Below are positions 27,261-36,300 of a stretch of DNA of 64,000 nt, in pieces (positions within the stretch are counted from its first letter, which is position 1; each line of letters begins with the position of its first letter). The position numbers and the translations under genes were made by a program. A model generated the notes under the pieces. It saw nothing but the letters and a program-made list of their open reading frames with translations, made no database searches and was not told where the DNA came from. Location of the stretch: the NCBI RefSeq assembly GCF_039851975.1, contig NZ_CP156660.1:1583035-1647034 (forward strand). Reading direction: 5' to 3'. This DNA is from Desulfoscipio sp. XC116. Lineage in GTDB: Bacteria; Bacillota; Desulfotomaculia; Desulfotomaculales; Desulfallaceae.

Positions 27261-28463
27261 TTAATCCGCTGTAACAGGTATAGCCGCTTTGATCGTCCAT
27301 TCCCTACTGCCGCCATCGCCTGTGGGCGCCACCTCAAGCAGGTAAACCGGGCTCTTAATGGGTTCACGGTTTTCCCTGATGGTAATGGTGCCGGTCACAC
27401 CCTGCCAGTCCTTGGTTTGGGCCAAGCTATCTCTAAATACTTTGGGATCGGTGCTTTGGGCGTTTTTAATGGCGTCTGCAATCAGCATAACGGCGTCATA
27501 ACCCTGGGCTGAAAACATGTCGGGCAATTTGTTGTCATTAGCGGACTGGTATTTATCAATGAAGCCTTTGGTTTTGGCGTTATCGGTTTTGGTGTCGGGA
27601 GCAAAGCCGGTATAAACCATGCTGCCTTCAACGGCGGCTTCACCCATTTCCCATAGCACCGGAGACAGCAGGCCGTCGCCGCCAACCAACACTTGTTTCA
27701 TGCCCTGTTTGCGCACTTCTTTCATAAATAGACCGCCCTCTGTGTAGTAACCCGTGAATACAATACCGTCAAATTCCTTGCCGGTGAGGTTGGTCACCTG
27801 AGCGCTGAAGTTGGTGTCGCCGTCCTTGATTTGCTGCTCGGTGACAATTTCCACACCGTATTTATTCAAAGCATCTTTAAAAATTTTGCTCAGTCCTACG
27901 CTGTAATCATTATTAATTGATGTAACCAGAGCTACCTTTTTCCAGCCCAGTTCCTCAGTGCAATACTTGGTAACGGCCGGAGCCGCCAGAGCGTCAAGGA
28001 GAGTGTCCCGGAAAATGAAATCGCCGATTTCTACCACACCTGTGCCCACTGCACCGGCGGAAAGGAGTACCACCTGGTTATCCTGGGCGATAGGCGCGGC
28101 GATTTTGGTTAACCCGGTGGTGGGATCGCCTACGATGGCCACAACTTTGTTATTGTTGATTAATTTATCGGTGACGGTAGAAGCCTCGGAATTTTTGCTG
28201 CCGTGGTCATCTTCAACAATGACCACCTCTTTTCCCAGAATACCGCCGCCGGCGTTAATATCTTCCGCGGCCATCTTCATACCCTTGAGGGTTTCTAGGC
28301 CGTAACTGGCATGTCCACCTGTTTTGGCGCCTAAAAAGCCGATTTTGATGGCGTCATCGGCCTTGGTCTGCTGCTTGCCGCCCGAGTCAGATGAGCCGCA
28401 GCCGGCCAGAGCAACCAGCGAAAAAATCAAAACGGTAAGCAGTGCTATTAACTTTTTATTCAC
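27261..28463 (-). CDS. livJ: branched-chain amino acid-binding lipoprotein
   Basis: 400-residue periplasmic-binding-type protein. The N-terminus MNKKLIALLTVLIFSLVALAGCG is a lipoprotein signal with lipobox LAGC, so it is tethered outside the membrane. IKIGFLGAKTGGHASYGLETLKGMKMAAEDINAGGGILG-type sequence is the classic Leu/Ile/Val receptor start, followed by EDDHGSKNSEA. The GTG at 28463 follows GGGGAGG. An ATG upstream lies within that site and is rejected. The ligand could be another amino acid or amide. Confidence 0.94.
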   Translation of the reverse strand: MNKKLIALLTVLIFSLVALAGCGSSDSGGKQQTKADDAIKIGFLGAKTGGHASYGLETLKGMKMAAEDINAGGGILGKEVVIVEDDHGSKNSEASTVTDKLINNNKVVAIVGDPTTGLTKIAAPIAQDNQVVLLSAGAVGTGVVEIGDFIFRDTLLDALAAPAVTKYCTEELGWKKVALVTSINNDYSVGLSKIFKDALNKYGVEIVTEQQIKDGDTNFSAQVTNLTGKEFDGIVFTGYYTEGGLFMKEVRKQGMKQVLVGGDGLLSPVLWEMGEAAVEGSMVYTGFAPDTKTDNAKTKGFIDKYQSANDNKLPDMFSAQGYDAVMLIADAIKNAQSTDPKVFRDSLAQTKDWQGVTGTITIRENREPIKSPVYLLEVAPTGDGGSREWTIKAAIPVTAD

Positions 28464-28530
28464 TATTTTTATCCTCCCCATATAACTAATAGGTAACCAA
28501 CCTTTTGTTGTGTCTCACCTCCGTGCCTGC

Positions 28531-28559
28531 AGTATAAAATAAAGTAGTACCTTCGGCAA
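28531..28559 (-). promoter_or_regulatory. sigma-A promoter of the liv operon
   Basis: On the minus strand TTGCCG, exactly 17 bp, TATACT. The start site would be about 60 bp before livJ. A ten-codon frame (RHNKRLVTY) lies in the leader, but its start overlaps its only ribosome site, so I do not call a leader peptide. 28560-28723 shows nothing else. Confidence 0.6.
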
Positions 28560-28723
28560 TAATCAGCTATATTCCTGCTTATAAGAAAAAAATGTTGAAG
28601 AAAAGTTTGAATTATCAGGTAAATCAGTGCTATATACAAACCATATCTTTTATGCTGCGGCGGTAAACCCGCTGGAAAAAGTCCAGGGTTTCAATGATAG
28701 CGTAAATTAACAATGTGGATCTA

Positions 28724-29473
28724 TTAAGAGGCATTTTTTTGCGCTACGTAAAAATGGCGTATACTATTGGTCCGGATGGGTTCAAAGGTAAAGGCGTTAA
28801 AGCTGCCCAGCAAAGTAAATCCCGTCTGCCCCAGGCAGCCGGCGATTTCCTCCGGATGGTAAGCCTTTTCCCGATGGTTTTCAGTAAATTTATGGTATAT
28901 ATCGTTTTCCCGCACAAATCCGGTTAGTTTAATATTCCAGGTGTTTTGGCTGTTATGATAATCTGTTTCCCAAATCAAAGTCATATCCCGGTCATCTATT
29001 ACGGTAACATTGTTGTTATCCGCCTTGGACAGCCAGTGCACTGCGTTGAGGTCGAAAATAAAGGCTCCTTTATCTTCTAAATGCCTGTGCACCTGTTGGA
29101 AGGTGCGCCTAATATCACCAATATCCAACAAATAATTCAAGCCGTCGTGAAAACAGGTGACCAGCCCCACCTTTTCCGGCAGTTTAAAACTGCGCATATC
29201 CTGCTTAAAAAAATCAATGGATAGGTTTGCGGCGGCTGTTTTAGAACGGGCTAAATCCAGCATTTCACCGGCCAGGTCAATGCCGGTGGCCTTATACCCG
29301 CGTCTGGCCAAGGGAATCAGCGTGTTGCCGGTGCCGCAAGCCAGATCGACCACACTGTCGGTATGCAGCTGAAAGTGGTTTAGCAGTTCTTCCAGATAAT
29401 CAATCCAGCCCTCAAAGTCCACTCCGGCTACAAGGTAATCATATATGTAAGATAAACCGCCGTATTGGCTCAT
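28724..29473 (-). CDS. class I SAM-dependent methyltransferase
   Basis: 249 residues. SAM-binding motif I VVDLACGTGNTLIPLARRG (about 42-60) and the acidic residue in GIDLAGEM (motif II) identify the fold; SIDFFKQDMRSF is motif III. The family is the small-molecule or unassigned type (Methyltransf_25-like). The substrate cannot be predicted. It is probably co-transcribed into the liv leader region from its own promoter; adk is further upstream behind a strong terminator. Confidence 0.85.
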   Translation of the reverse strand: MSQYGGLSYIYDYLVAGVDFEGWIDYLEELLNHFQLHTDSVVDLACGTGNTLIPLARRGYKATGIDLAGEMLDLARSKTAAANLSIDFFKQDMRSFKLPEKVGLVTCFHDGLNYLLDIGDIRRTFQQVHRHLEDKGAFIFDLNAVHWLSKADNNNVTVIDDRDMTLIWETDYHNSQNTWNIKLTGFVRENDIYHKFTENHREKAYHPEEIAGCLGQTGFTLLGSFNAFTFEPIRTNSIRHFYVAQKNAS

Positions 29474-29505
29474 TAACTATCACGTCCGGTATTGTTTAAT
29501 TTAAC

Positions 29506-29534
29506 AGAGCCCCCGGCTGCGGACCGGGGGCTCT
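29506..29534 (-). terminator. terminator of adk
   Basis: Perfect 11-bp stem AGAGCCCCCGG/CCGGGGGCTCT with a 7-nt loop, then TGTTAAATTAA on the minus strand. A strong GC stem with a modest T-tract. Confidence 0.75.
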
Positions 29535-29543
29535 AGGTTACTG

Positions 29544-30188
29544 TTATTTCTTAAGGGTAGTCAGTATATCCTCGAGCACCTTTTTAATTTCCTGGTCGCC
29601 GTTGATATTCAGCAGTAATCGTTGGGCGGCGTAGTAATCAATCAGCGGCTGAGTCTGCGCTTCGTAAACATCCAGACGGTTGCCCACCGCTTCTTCGTTG
29701 TCGTCACTGCGCTGGTACAGTTCGCCGCCGCAACTGTTGCACTTACCCTCCACCTCGGGCTTATTAAACAGCATATGGTAGCTGGCCCCACAGCCGCGGC
29801 ATACCCGGCGGCCGGTTAAACGGGCCATCAGTTTTTCCCGGGGCACTGCGATGTTGATTACGCTGTCCAGCTTGATATCCATTGCCTGCAGAGTGGCGTC
29901 CAGCGCCTTGGCCTGCTCAATGGTGCGGGGAAAACCGTCCAGCAAAAAGCCGGCGGCACAGTCGGGCTTTAAAAGGCGATCCTTGACCATACCCACCACT
30001 ACCTCATCGGGTACCAGAGCGCCCTTATCCATATATTCCTTGGCCTTTTTGCCCATATCGGTACCTTCTTTAATGGCGGCCCGGAACATGTCGCCGGTGG
30101 AAATATGGGTAATATTCAATTCCTTGACCAGCACTTCGGCCTGGGTACCTTTTCCGGCTCCCGGAGGCCCCATAATTAAAAGTTTCAA
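29544..30188 (-). CDS. adk: adenylate kinase
   Basis: 214 residues, converting AMP and ATP to two ADP. P-loop GPPGAGKGT (7-15), DGFPRT (about 84-89), and a long LID with four zinc cysteines in CRGCG and CNSCG, typical of Gram-positive enzymes. In Firmicutes adk usually sits in the secY ribosomal-protein operon. Here it stands alone, with its own promoter and terminator, so a second copy may exist elsewhere. Confidence 0.96.
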   Translation of the reverse strand: MKLLIMGPPGAGKGTQAEVLVKELNITHISTGDMFRAAIKEGTDMGKKAKEYMDKGALVPDEVVVGMVKDRLLKPDCAAGFLLDGFPRTIEQAKALDATLQAMDIKLDSVINIAVPREKLMARLTGRRVCRGCGASYHMLFNKPEVEGKCNSCGGELYQRSDDNEEAVGNRLDVYEAQTQPLIDYYAAQRLLLNINGDQEIKKVLEDILTTLKK

Positions 30189-30235
30189 AAAAATTCCCCT
30201 CCTCCATGTAATACAAAAATAATCAGCTTGTACAT

Positions 30236-30264
30236 ATTATAGCATTAATATTAAACAGTGAAAA
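30236..30264 (-). promoter_or_regulatory. sigma-A promoter of adk
   Basis: On the minus strand TTTTCA, 17 bp, TATAAT, about 48 bp before the adk ATG. Confidence 0.6.
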
Positions 30265-30330
30265 TAATAAAATGCTTATCGATGATTGCCTGGCGAAGAC
30301 CACTTGGTTGTTAAATAATACGTTTTATGT

Positions 30331-30350
30331 AGTGTCAAAATATTGACACT
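30331..30350. promoter_or_regulatory. perfect 20-bp palindrome between the sigma-54 activator gene and adk
   Basis: AGTGTCAA-AATA-TTGACACT is an 8+8 perfect inverted repeat with a 4-bp centre. It lies about 70 bp upstream of the adk promoter and 120 bp past the activator gene stop. It could be an operator or a weak terminator of the activator gene. Nothing else is seen in 30265-30470. Confidence 0.45.
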
Positions 30351-30470
30351 TGGCCGGTAATACAAGTTATGTGCGTATCAGCTTGTTCTATCCGGGCTTT
30401 GGCGGTCAGGCAGACGGGCATTATACCTGGTATGGTATGGATGGCGTTTTAACTGCGGATGTTAGGCATG

Positions 30471-32225
30471 CTAGTAAACATGTTTGATGCCCAGAGTTTT
30501 CATTTTGTAATATAAAGTGCTGCGCGGTATACCGAGCATGCGGGCTGCCACTGCTTTGTTGTACCCGGCTTGTTGCAGCGCGTTGGTAATTACGTCCAGT
30601 TCGGTATGTCTGGTTATGTTAGGCAAAGTGGGCGATTGTTCGGCCGGCATATTAGACAGAACAGGATGTTTGATGTTAGTCGGCAAATGCTGCAGCCCGA
30701 TGGTACCTTCTTCAGTCAAAATAACCAGCCGCTCGACTACATTTCTCAATTCCCGTACATTGCCGGGCCAATGGTAACCGAGCAGTGCGGACATGACCTC
30801 CGGCGAAACACGGGTGATGGCCCGGTGGTGCCGGCCGGCAAATTCATGAATAAAAGCGTAGACCAGCTCGGGAATATCTTCTTTATGTTCGTTTAAATTA
30901 GGCAATTCCAGAGATATTACATTTAACCTATAATACAAATCCTCCCGAAAATTTCCCTGCGTGATCATTAATTCCAAATCCCGGTTGGTGGCGGCAATGA
31001 TGCGCACATCCACTTGAATGGGCTCGTTGCCTCCCACACGGTAGAAAACTTCATTTTGTAGCACCCTTAAAAGTTTAACCTGCATGTCAGGTTGTAATTC
31101 ACCAATTTCATCCAGAAAAAGCGTACCTCTGTGAGCCAGCTCAAATTTGCCGGGTTTGCCCCTGCGGTCCGCGCCGGTGAAGGCTCCCCCTTGATAGCCG
31201 AATAGTTCGCTTTCAAACAAGGTAGGCGGTATCGCTCCGCAGTTCAGCACAATAAATGGTTTGGCGGCACGTTCACTGGTCCGGTGTATAGCTTCGGCGA
31301 ACAATTCTTTTCCTGTGCCGCTTTGACCGCGGAGTAAAACAGCGGCGTTGGTGTCCGCTACTTTACGGGCCAGATTGATGGCTTCCGTCAATCGCTTGCC
31401 ATGGCCTAGTATGCCGTAAAAACCGTCCCGCCGGCCGCCTATGCCACTGATTTGTTTTTTTAACATACTGACCTGGGTATTAGCCCGGGTCAGCTGCTGG
31501 TGTAAATTAATTATTTCAGTGATATCCCACTCGGCTGAAACACTGCCTATTAGCCGGTTATCTCGTTTAATAGGTCTGGAGTTGATCAATACATGGGTAT
31601 CTGCACAGGGTTGGTGATAAGCGTTGATTACCTGGCGGTTATTCTCCATTACCCGGGTAACCATTAAGTCAGTGAAGAAAGTATGAATAGTCCGGCCAAG
31701 TATTTTAGCGGCCGGTATGTTATACAGTTCCTCCGCCCGCCTGTTCCAGCCTACTACCATATGAGCATGATCAATGATGGTTACCGCTTCATGCACTGTA
31801 TCCAGCACCGCGTTTAAGCGATGTTGAATATCCCGGCACTGCTCCCAGAGCCACCGGTTCAGTTGCCAGAGATTAATAAGCCCGACAGGTTGGTTGTCTC
31901 CCTCATTAACCAGCACAATATAATCAGCGTGCTCAAGGGTTTCGCAGGCCAGCAAATCATTTAGAGCAATACCGGTGTGGCATATGAATATGTGTCGACG
32001 GATGGCATTCTTCAATGGTTGGCTTGATATGGCCAATGTGGCCAGGCAGTCAGCGGTGCAAGCACCGGTTATCCGGCCGGACTCATTGTGCCATATAATG
32101 CCTTGCCACTCGTTTTCGCCAATCATTGAATTGAGCTGGTCCATGGTCCAGCTTTCGGGCACCAGCGCTACCGGTTGCCGAATAATTTGATGCAATTCGG
32201 ATAGCAGAAGTTTTTCTGTAATCAA
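30471..32225 (-). CDS. sigma-54-dependent activator with CBS-like, PAS, AAA+ and Fis domains
   Basis: 584 residues. The N-terminal 130 residues look like a CBS pair (WQGIIWHNESGRITGACT and DYIVLVNEGDNQPVGLINLWQL). A PAS domain follows (about 135-245). The AAA+ domain has Walker A LLRGQSGTGKE, the sigma-54-contacting GAFTGA loop, and Walker B GTLFLDEIGE. The C-terminal Fis helix-turn-helix ends in AARMLGIPRSTLYYKM. The TTG at 32225 is eight bases after AAGGAAG. It is divergent from the proline-catabolic gene, whose promoter is of the -24/-12 type, so it very likely activates that gene, sensing proline or a metabolite via PAS or CBS (inference). Confidence 0.9.
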   Translation of the reverse strand: MITEKLLLSELHQIIRQPVALVPESWTMDQLNSMIGENEWQGIIWHNESGRITGACTADCLATLAISSQPLKNAIRRHIFICHTGIALNDLLACETLEHADYIVLVNEGDNQPVGLINLWQLNRWLWEQCRDIQHRLNAVLDTVHEAVTIIDHAHMVVGWNRRAEELYNIPAAKILGRTIHTFFTDLMVTRVMENNRQVINAYHQPCADTHVLINSRPIKRDNRLIGSVSAEWDITEIINLHQQLTRANTQVSMLKKQISGIGGRRDGFYGILGHGKRLTEAINLARKVADTNAAVLLRGQSGTGKELFAEAIHRTSERAAKPFIVLNCGAIPPTLFESELFGYQGGAFTGADRRGKPGKFELAHRGTLFLDEIGELQPDMQVKLLRVLQNEVFYRVGGNEPIQVDVRIIAATNRDLELMITQGNFREDLYYRLNVISLELPNLNEHKEDIPELVYAFIHEFAGRHHRAITRVSPEVMSALLGYHWPGNVRELRNVVERLVILTEEGTIGLQHLPTNIKHPVLSNMPAEQSPTLPNITRHTELDVITNALQQAGYNKAVAARMLGIPRSTLYYKMKTLGIKHVY

Positions 32226-32443
32226 TACCATCACTTCCTTGCTTGAAAGGTATTCTAAAATCTGCAGACCTGCGCAGTTTAGCAGCCAAATATCTGTTTG
32301 TTATACAAAGATATAGCTTTCTTACAGGCTTTCGGACTCACAGGGCATCCGGTCCATTGCATAAACCCTATATTGTTGTTTGCTGCTTGCCGCCCATAAT
32401 CCATTTTCTACGTGGAAGTATTATTATCCTGTATATTAGCGGC

Positions 32444-32492
32444 TTAATATGTCAGTTATTTGACGCATTGTGTTAATTAACTGACATATTAA
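32444..32492. promoter_or_regulatory. 15-bp inverted repeat, candidate enhancer site for the sigma-54 activator
   Basis: Arms TTAATATGTCAGTTA (32444-32458) and TAACTGACATATTAA (32478-32492) are perfect complements separated by 19 bp. They lie about 125-170 bp upstream of the -24/-12 promoter, the usual distance for an enhancer-bound activator. Centre-to-centre distance is 34 bp, about three helical turns, which suits two dimers on one face. Confidence 0.6.
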
Positions 32493-32614
32493 GGCTGTTA
32501 AATTACGTTTTAACTTTATTTGAATGTGTTATGTGGATTTAGAAACCAGGCCGGTGGCTAAACATCGGCTTTTAGCTTATGGTTCATAGTTCGTAAGGGC
32601 TGAGTAAAACAACA

Positions 32615-32630
32615 AGGCATGACCTTTGCA
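32615..32630 (+). promoter_or_regulatory. sigma-54 (-24/-12) promoter of the proline-catabolic gene
   Basis: AGGCATGACCTTTGCA matches the consensus TGGCACG-N4-TTGCA at 14 of 16 positions counting N, with the essential GG and GC ten bases apart. Transcription would start near 32641, 44 bp before the GTG start. Confidence 0.8.
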
Positions 32631-32684
32631 ACGCTGATTTAGATTACATTGCTATAAGCAAATTGCATAAAGGGGTGACACTTC

Positions 32685-35600
32685 GTGTCGGAAAGTTTGG
32701 AAAGTAAAATTAAAGCCACAGGTTTAAACCTGTATCAATTAATTGAAGGAGAAACGCCTTCGATATTTAAAAAGGATTTTTGGGCCGGCAAAATAATGAA
32801 CTGGTGTATGAGTAACGAATTTTTTAAACTGCAGATGTTCCGGTTTGTGGATGTATTCCCCTATCTGACTCGCTCCGAATCGGTAGCCAGGCATTTGCAG
32901 GAATATTTTTGTGATGTCGAATATGATTTCCCAGCCAGTTTGCAGTGGGGCCTTAAAAGACTATCCCCCACTTCCCTGGCGGCCAAGGTGGTGGCGAAAA
33001 CATTTTCCGCCAATATCACGAGTATGGCTAAGCAATTCATTGTGGGGGAGGATGCCCGTGATGCCCTGGGATCATTAAAAAAAATACGTCGGGAAGGTGT
33101 GGCCTTTACCGCCGACCTGCTGGGTGAAGCGGTGGTTTCCGAGAAGGAAACTGCTGAGTACTGGGATCGTTACCTGGAGCTTATCACGATATTAACCAAT
33201 GAACAAAAAAAATGGGCGCCTTTGGGGGGCGGCAAAGGTGATTTGGACTGGGGGCATTCGCCAAAGGTAAATTTATCAATTAAGCCTTCCGCCATGTATT
33301 CTCAAATGGACCCCAGGGGTTTTGATTACGCGCTTGCCAAGGCTAAAGAACGTCTGCGTCCTATATTTCAGGCGGCTATGCAGTCGGGTGCTTTTGTGCT
33401 GTTGGATATGGAACATACAGCTCTGAAAAATCAAACTATTGCTTTATATAAAAGTATCATGGCTGAAGATACTTTTAAAGATTATCCCCACACGGGTATT
33501 GTTATACAGGCTTATCTCAAGGAAAGCGAAAACGATATAATGGATTTAATTAACTGGGCGAAGGAAAATGACCGTCGCATTACAATTCGCCTGGTAAAAG
33601 GCGCTTACTGGGACGCCGAGGTAATCCTGGCCAAACAGAAAAACTGGCCTATACCCGTGTTCACTGATAAACATGCCACTGACGCCAATTTTGAAAAACT
33701 GGCCCGCATAATTATGGAAAACCATCGTTATGTTTCCTTCGCTTGCGCTTCTCACAATATCCGTACTATTGCCTATGTCATGGAAACTGCCAAGGAGCTT
33801 AGCGTCCCCAATGAGTGTCTGGAGTTTCAGGTGCTTTATGGCATGGCCGAACCGGTGCGTACTGCGTTGCGCAAGGCCGGCCTTAAATTGCGCCTTTATG
33901 CTCCAATTGGTGAAATGCTGCCGGGCATGGCCTATCTGGTACGGCGTCTTTTGGAAAATACGGCCAATGAATCTTTCCTGCGTCAGAGTTTTGCCGAAGG
34001 GGCGGCCCGGGAATTATTGCTCAAAAACCCGCTGGATCTGGCAAATAATCAACAGGTCGGGGAGCGGGCTGTGGCTGCTGTTTCTGCTTCTGCTCCAACT
34101 GCCGCGTGCGGCGACTGGGGAACCTTTAAAAACGAACCTTTGTTTGACTGGACTGTCGCTGAAAACAGGGAAAAATTTGCCCGGACACTAAAGGATGTGC
34201 GGGGATCATTAGGCAAACAAATTCCCCTCTATATTGGCGGGCAAGAAGTGAAAACCAGCCAAATGATTACCTCCGCCAATCCTAATTGCCCCGAAGAGGT
34301 AATCGGCGTAGTTGGCGCGGCAGGACTGGATGAAGCCGAACAGGCTATCGAAGCGGCTCGGCGTGCTTTCCCCGGTTGGCGGGATACCGATCCGGCCCGG
34401 CGCGCTGAATATTTATTTAAGGCGGCCGCGGCAGCCAGGGCAAAACGTATGGAATTGGCCGCCCTGCAAGTATATGAGGTGGGCAAAAACTGGAGTGAAG
34501 CCGATGGTGATGTAACCGAGGCCATTGACTTTTTAGAGTATTACGCCCGGGAAATGTTGCGGCTGGCTAACCCCAGGCGTATGGGACGGGCTCCCGGTGA
34601 ACTAAGTCAGCTGTTTTACGAGCCCCGGGGCGTGGGAGCCGTTATCGCCCCCTGGAATTTTCCTTTAGCTATCTCCATGGGTATGACCGCCGCCGCCATT
34701 GTTACCGGCAATACTGTGGTTTACAAACCTGCCACTCAGTCACCTGTGGTTGGGGCCGGGGTATATCAAATATTTGCCGAGGCCGGTCTGCCGCCGGGGG
34801 TATTAAATTATTTGCCCGGGCCGGGCGGTGAAATTGGCGATTATCTGGTAACCCATCCCCATACCGCTTTTATTACTTTTACAGGCTCTATGGAAGTGGG
34901 CCTGCGTATTAACGAAAAAGCCGCCCAGACACCCGAGGGCGCCATGGGAATAAAAAATGTGGTGGCCGAGATGGGTGGTAAAAACGCGGTGATTGTGGAC
35001 TCTGATGCCGATTTGGACGAGGCTGTGGTGCATATCGTTTACTCGGCCTTCGCCTATCAGGGACAGAAATGTTCGGCTTGTTCCAGGGTGATTGTGCTGG
35101 AGGAAAACTACGATAAATTTGTAACCCGCCTGGTGGAAGCAGCCCGTAGTATTAACGTAGGTACGCCGGAAAATGCTCATACCTATATGGGCTCGGTGAT
35201 TGATGCCGCAGCCAGGGAAAAAATAATGTCCTATATTGAACTGGGCAAACAAGAGGGGCGGCTTCTGCTTTCAAGAGAGATGCCGGAAATGAAGGGGCAC
35301 TATGTGCCGCTGACGATTTTTGACCAGATAAAGCCGGAACATCGGCTGGCCCGGGAAGAAATATTCGGTCCCGTGCTGGCGGTCATCAAGGTGAAAGATT
35401 TTGATGAAGCATTGCAGGTAGCCAATAGCACACGGTATGCCCTTACCGGCGGTTTATTCTCCCGGAGCCCTCAAAATATTGCCAAAGCCAGCCGGGAATT
35501 CAGAGTGGGCAATTTATATATTAACCGTGGCTGCACCGGAGCTATTGTGGAAAGGCACCCCTTTGGCGGTTTTAAAATGTCCGGGGTGGGCTCCAAATCC

Positions 35601-35699
35601 GGCGGGCCGGATTACCTGTTGCAGTTTACGGTGCCCCGGGTGATTGTGGAAAATACTCTCCGCCGTGGCTTTGCGCCGGTGGAACAAGGTGATGAATAG
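32685..35699 (+). CDS. putA: bifunctional proline dehydrogenase / glutamate-semialdehyde dehydrogenase
   Basis: 1004 residues that oxidise proline to glutamate in two steps. The N-terminal half is a proline dehydrogenase barrel (about 80-450) with KPSAMYSQMDP, RLVKGAYWD and EFQVLYGMAEPVR. The C-terminal half is an aldehyde dehydrogenase (about 500-990) with APWNFPLAI, FTGSMEVG, EMGGKNA and catalytic C796 in GQKCSACSR. No DNA-binding domain is present, unlike enterobacterial PutA. This matches the expected divergent sigma-54 regulation. The GTG start follows AGGGGTGA. A 16-bp hairpin follows the gene. Confidence 0.95.
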   Translation: MSESLESKIKATGLNLYQLIEGETPSIFKKDFWAGKIMNWCMSNEFFKLQMFRFVDVFPYLTRSESVARHLQEYFCDVEYDFPASLQWGLKRLSPTSLAAKVVAKTFSANITSMAKQFIVGEDARDALGSLKKIRREGVAFTADLLGEAVVSEKETAEYWDRYLELITILTNEQKKWAPLGGGKGDLDWGHSPKVNLSIKPSAMYSQMDPRGFDYALAKAKERLRPIFQAAMQSGAFVLLDMEHTALKNQTIALYKSIMAEDTFKDYPHTGIVIQAYLKESENDIMDLINWAKENDRRITIRLVKGAYWDAEVILAKQKNWPIPVFTDKHATDANFEKLARIIMENHRYVSFACASHNIRTIAYVMETAKELSVPNECLEFQVLYGMAEPVRTALRKAGLKLRLYAPIGEMLPGMAYLVRRLLENTANESFLRQSFAEGAARELLLKNPLDLANNQQVGERAVAAVSASAPTAACGDWGTFKNEPLFDWTVAENREKFARTLKDVRGSLGKQIPLYIGGQEVKTSQMITSANPNCPEEVIGVVGAAGLDEAEQAIEAARRAFPGWRDTDPARRAEYLFKAAAAARAKRMELAALQVYEVGKNWSEADGDVTEAIDFLEYYAREMLRLANPRRMGRAPGELSQLFYEPRGVGAVIAPWNFPLAISMGMTAAAIVTGNTVVYKPATQSPVVGAGVYQIFAEAGLPPGVLNYLPGPGGEIGDYLVTHPHTAFITFTGSMEVGLRINEKAAQTPEGAMGIKNVVAEMGGKNAVIVDSDADLDEAVVHIVYSAFAYQGQKCSACSRVIVLEENYDKFVTRLVEAARSINVGTPENAHTYMGSVIDAAAREKIMSYIELGKQEGRLLLSREMPEMKGHYVPLTIFDQIKPEHRLAREEIFGPVLAVIKVKDFDEALQVANSTRYALTGGLFSRSPQNIAKASREFRVGNLYINRGCTGAIVERHPFGGFKMSGVGSKSGGPDYLLQFTVPRVIVENTLRRGFAPVEQGDE

Positions 35700-35765
35700 G
35701 AGCTGACTTGTGTTTTGTCAAGTATATAGTTTGTTCTGATATTACAGCCGGTTAGTATATAATAA

Positions 35766-35809
35766 CGCCAATAGGGGCAAGAATCTATTAATACTTGCCC
35801 CTATTGGCG
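35766..35809 (+). terminator. terminator of the proline-catabolic gene
   Basis: Perfect 16-bp stem CGCCAATAGGGGCAAG with its complement and a 12-nt loop. The following CGTTATAATT lacks a T-run, so it may act partly as an mRNA 3'-end stabiliser. Confidence 0.65.
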
Positions 35810-35824
35810 CGTTATAATTCCTCA

Positions 35825-35853
35825 TTGACATTCGTATTAATTTAAGTTATTAT
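35825..35853 (+). promoter_or_regulatory. sigma-A promoter of tRNA-Pro
   Basis: TTGACA, exactly 17 bp, TATTAT, ending 27 bp before the tRNA. Confidence 0.8.
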
Positions 35854-35880
35854 AGTGTTTGTCGGAAAAATGATCTCTTG

Positions 35881-35957
35881 CGGGGCGTAGCGCAGTTTGG
35901 TAGCGCGTACGGTTCGGGACCGTAAGGCCGCAGGTTCAAGTCCTGTCGCCCCGACCA
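35881..35957 (+). tRNA. tRNA-Pro (anticodon CGG)
   Basis: 77-nt cloverleaf. Acceptor stem CGGGGCG/CGCCCCG, anticodon arm TACGG-TTCGGGA-CCGTA with CGG, T-arm GCAGGTTCAAGTCCTGT, A discriminator and encoded CCA. The degraded mobile region begins right after its terminator. Confidence 0.95.
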
Positions 35958-35961
35958 GTCG

Positions 35962-36012
35962 GAGTGTCCTTATAGGATCTGAGTATCCTATCAAGGACAC
36001 TCTACTTTTTTA
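35962..36012 (+). terminator. terminator of tRNA-Pro
   Basis: Stem GAGTGTCCTT-ATAGGAT paired with ATCCTAT-c-AAGGACACTC, then TACTTTTTTATT. Confidence 0.85.
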
Positions 36013-36074
36013 TTGCAACGTACTCACTCGTCAGTATATTGCTGATTTGACCTGAACTGAACAAAACAATCAAC

Positions 36075-36284
36075 TCAAATAGCAAGAAAACGACGGCAGA
36101 TGTAGCCGATGAAAGAATGGCTTTTGACAAATAGATACGGGTGCAGGGTTGTCTTTTCAGAACCGTTTTTCCCAACCAGTCCGTAAATATCGCCATGTTC
36201 TACATGAGTAGAAACATCATTCAAAACGGCATTTGCCCCGTACCGCATTTTGATGTTTTCTGCTGTTAAAACGTACTTGTTCAA
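36075..36284 (-). pseudogene. truncated ABC transporter ATPase
   Basis: The TTG start at 36284 follows GGAGG and gives MNKYVLTAENIKMRYGANAV, a normal ATPase opening. The Walker A reads GKNGSEKTT, where the invariant glycine before lysine is glutamate. Right after it homology stops: the frame runs on as an unrelated tail HPYLFVKSHSF and ends. The signature, Walker B and H-loop are gone, so it cannot hydrolyse ATP. It lies 17 bp after the anti-sigma gene and was probably the third gene of that operon. 36013-36074 holds no further gene. Confidence 0.8.
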
Positions 36285-36300
36285 TTTGCAAATCCTCCAA

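Noticed and set aside
28480..28530. Leader peptide of the liv operon
   Set aside because: The ten-codon frame's start overlaps its only ribosome site and it contains no run of branched-chain codons.
35881..35957. tRNA-Pro as the integration site of the mobile region
   Set aside because: I looked for a repeat of the tRNA 3' end near 43.5-43.8 kb and found none, and the tRNA terminator is intact, so the attachment-site idea is not supported.
36002..36196. Small minus-strand membrane-like frame
   Set aside because: It overlaps the truncated ATPase in another frame and lacks a ribosome site; probably chance.
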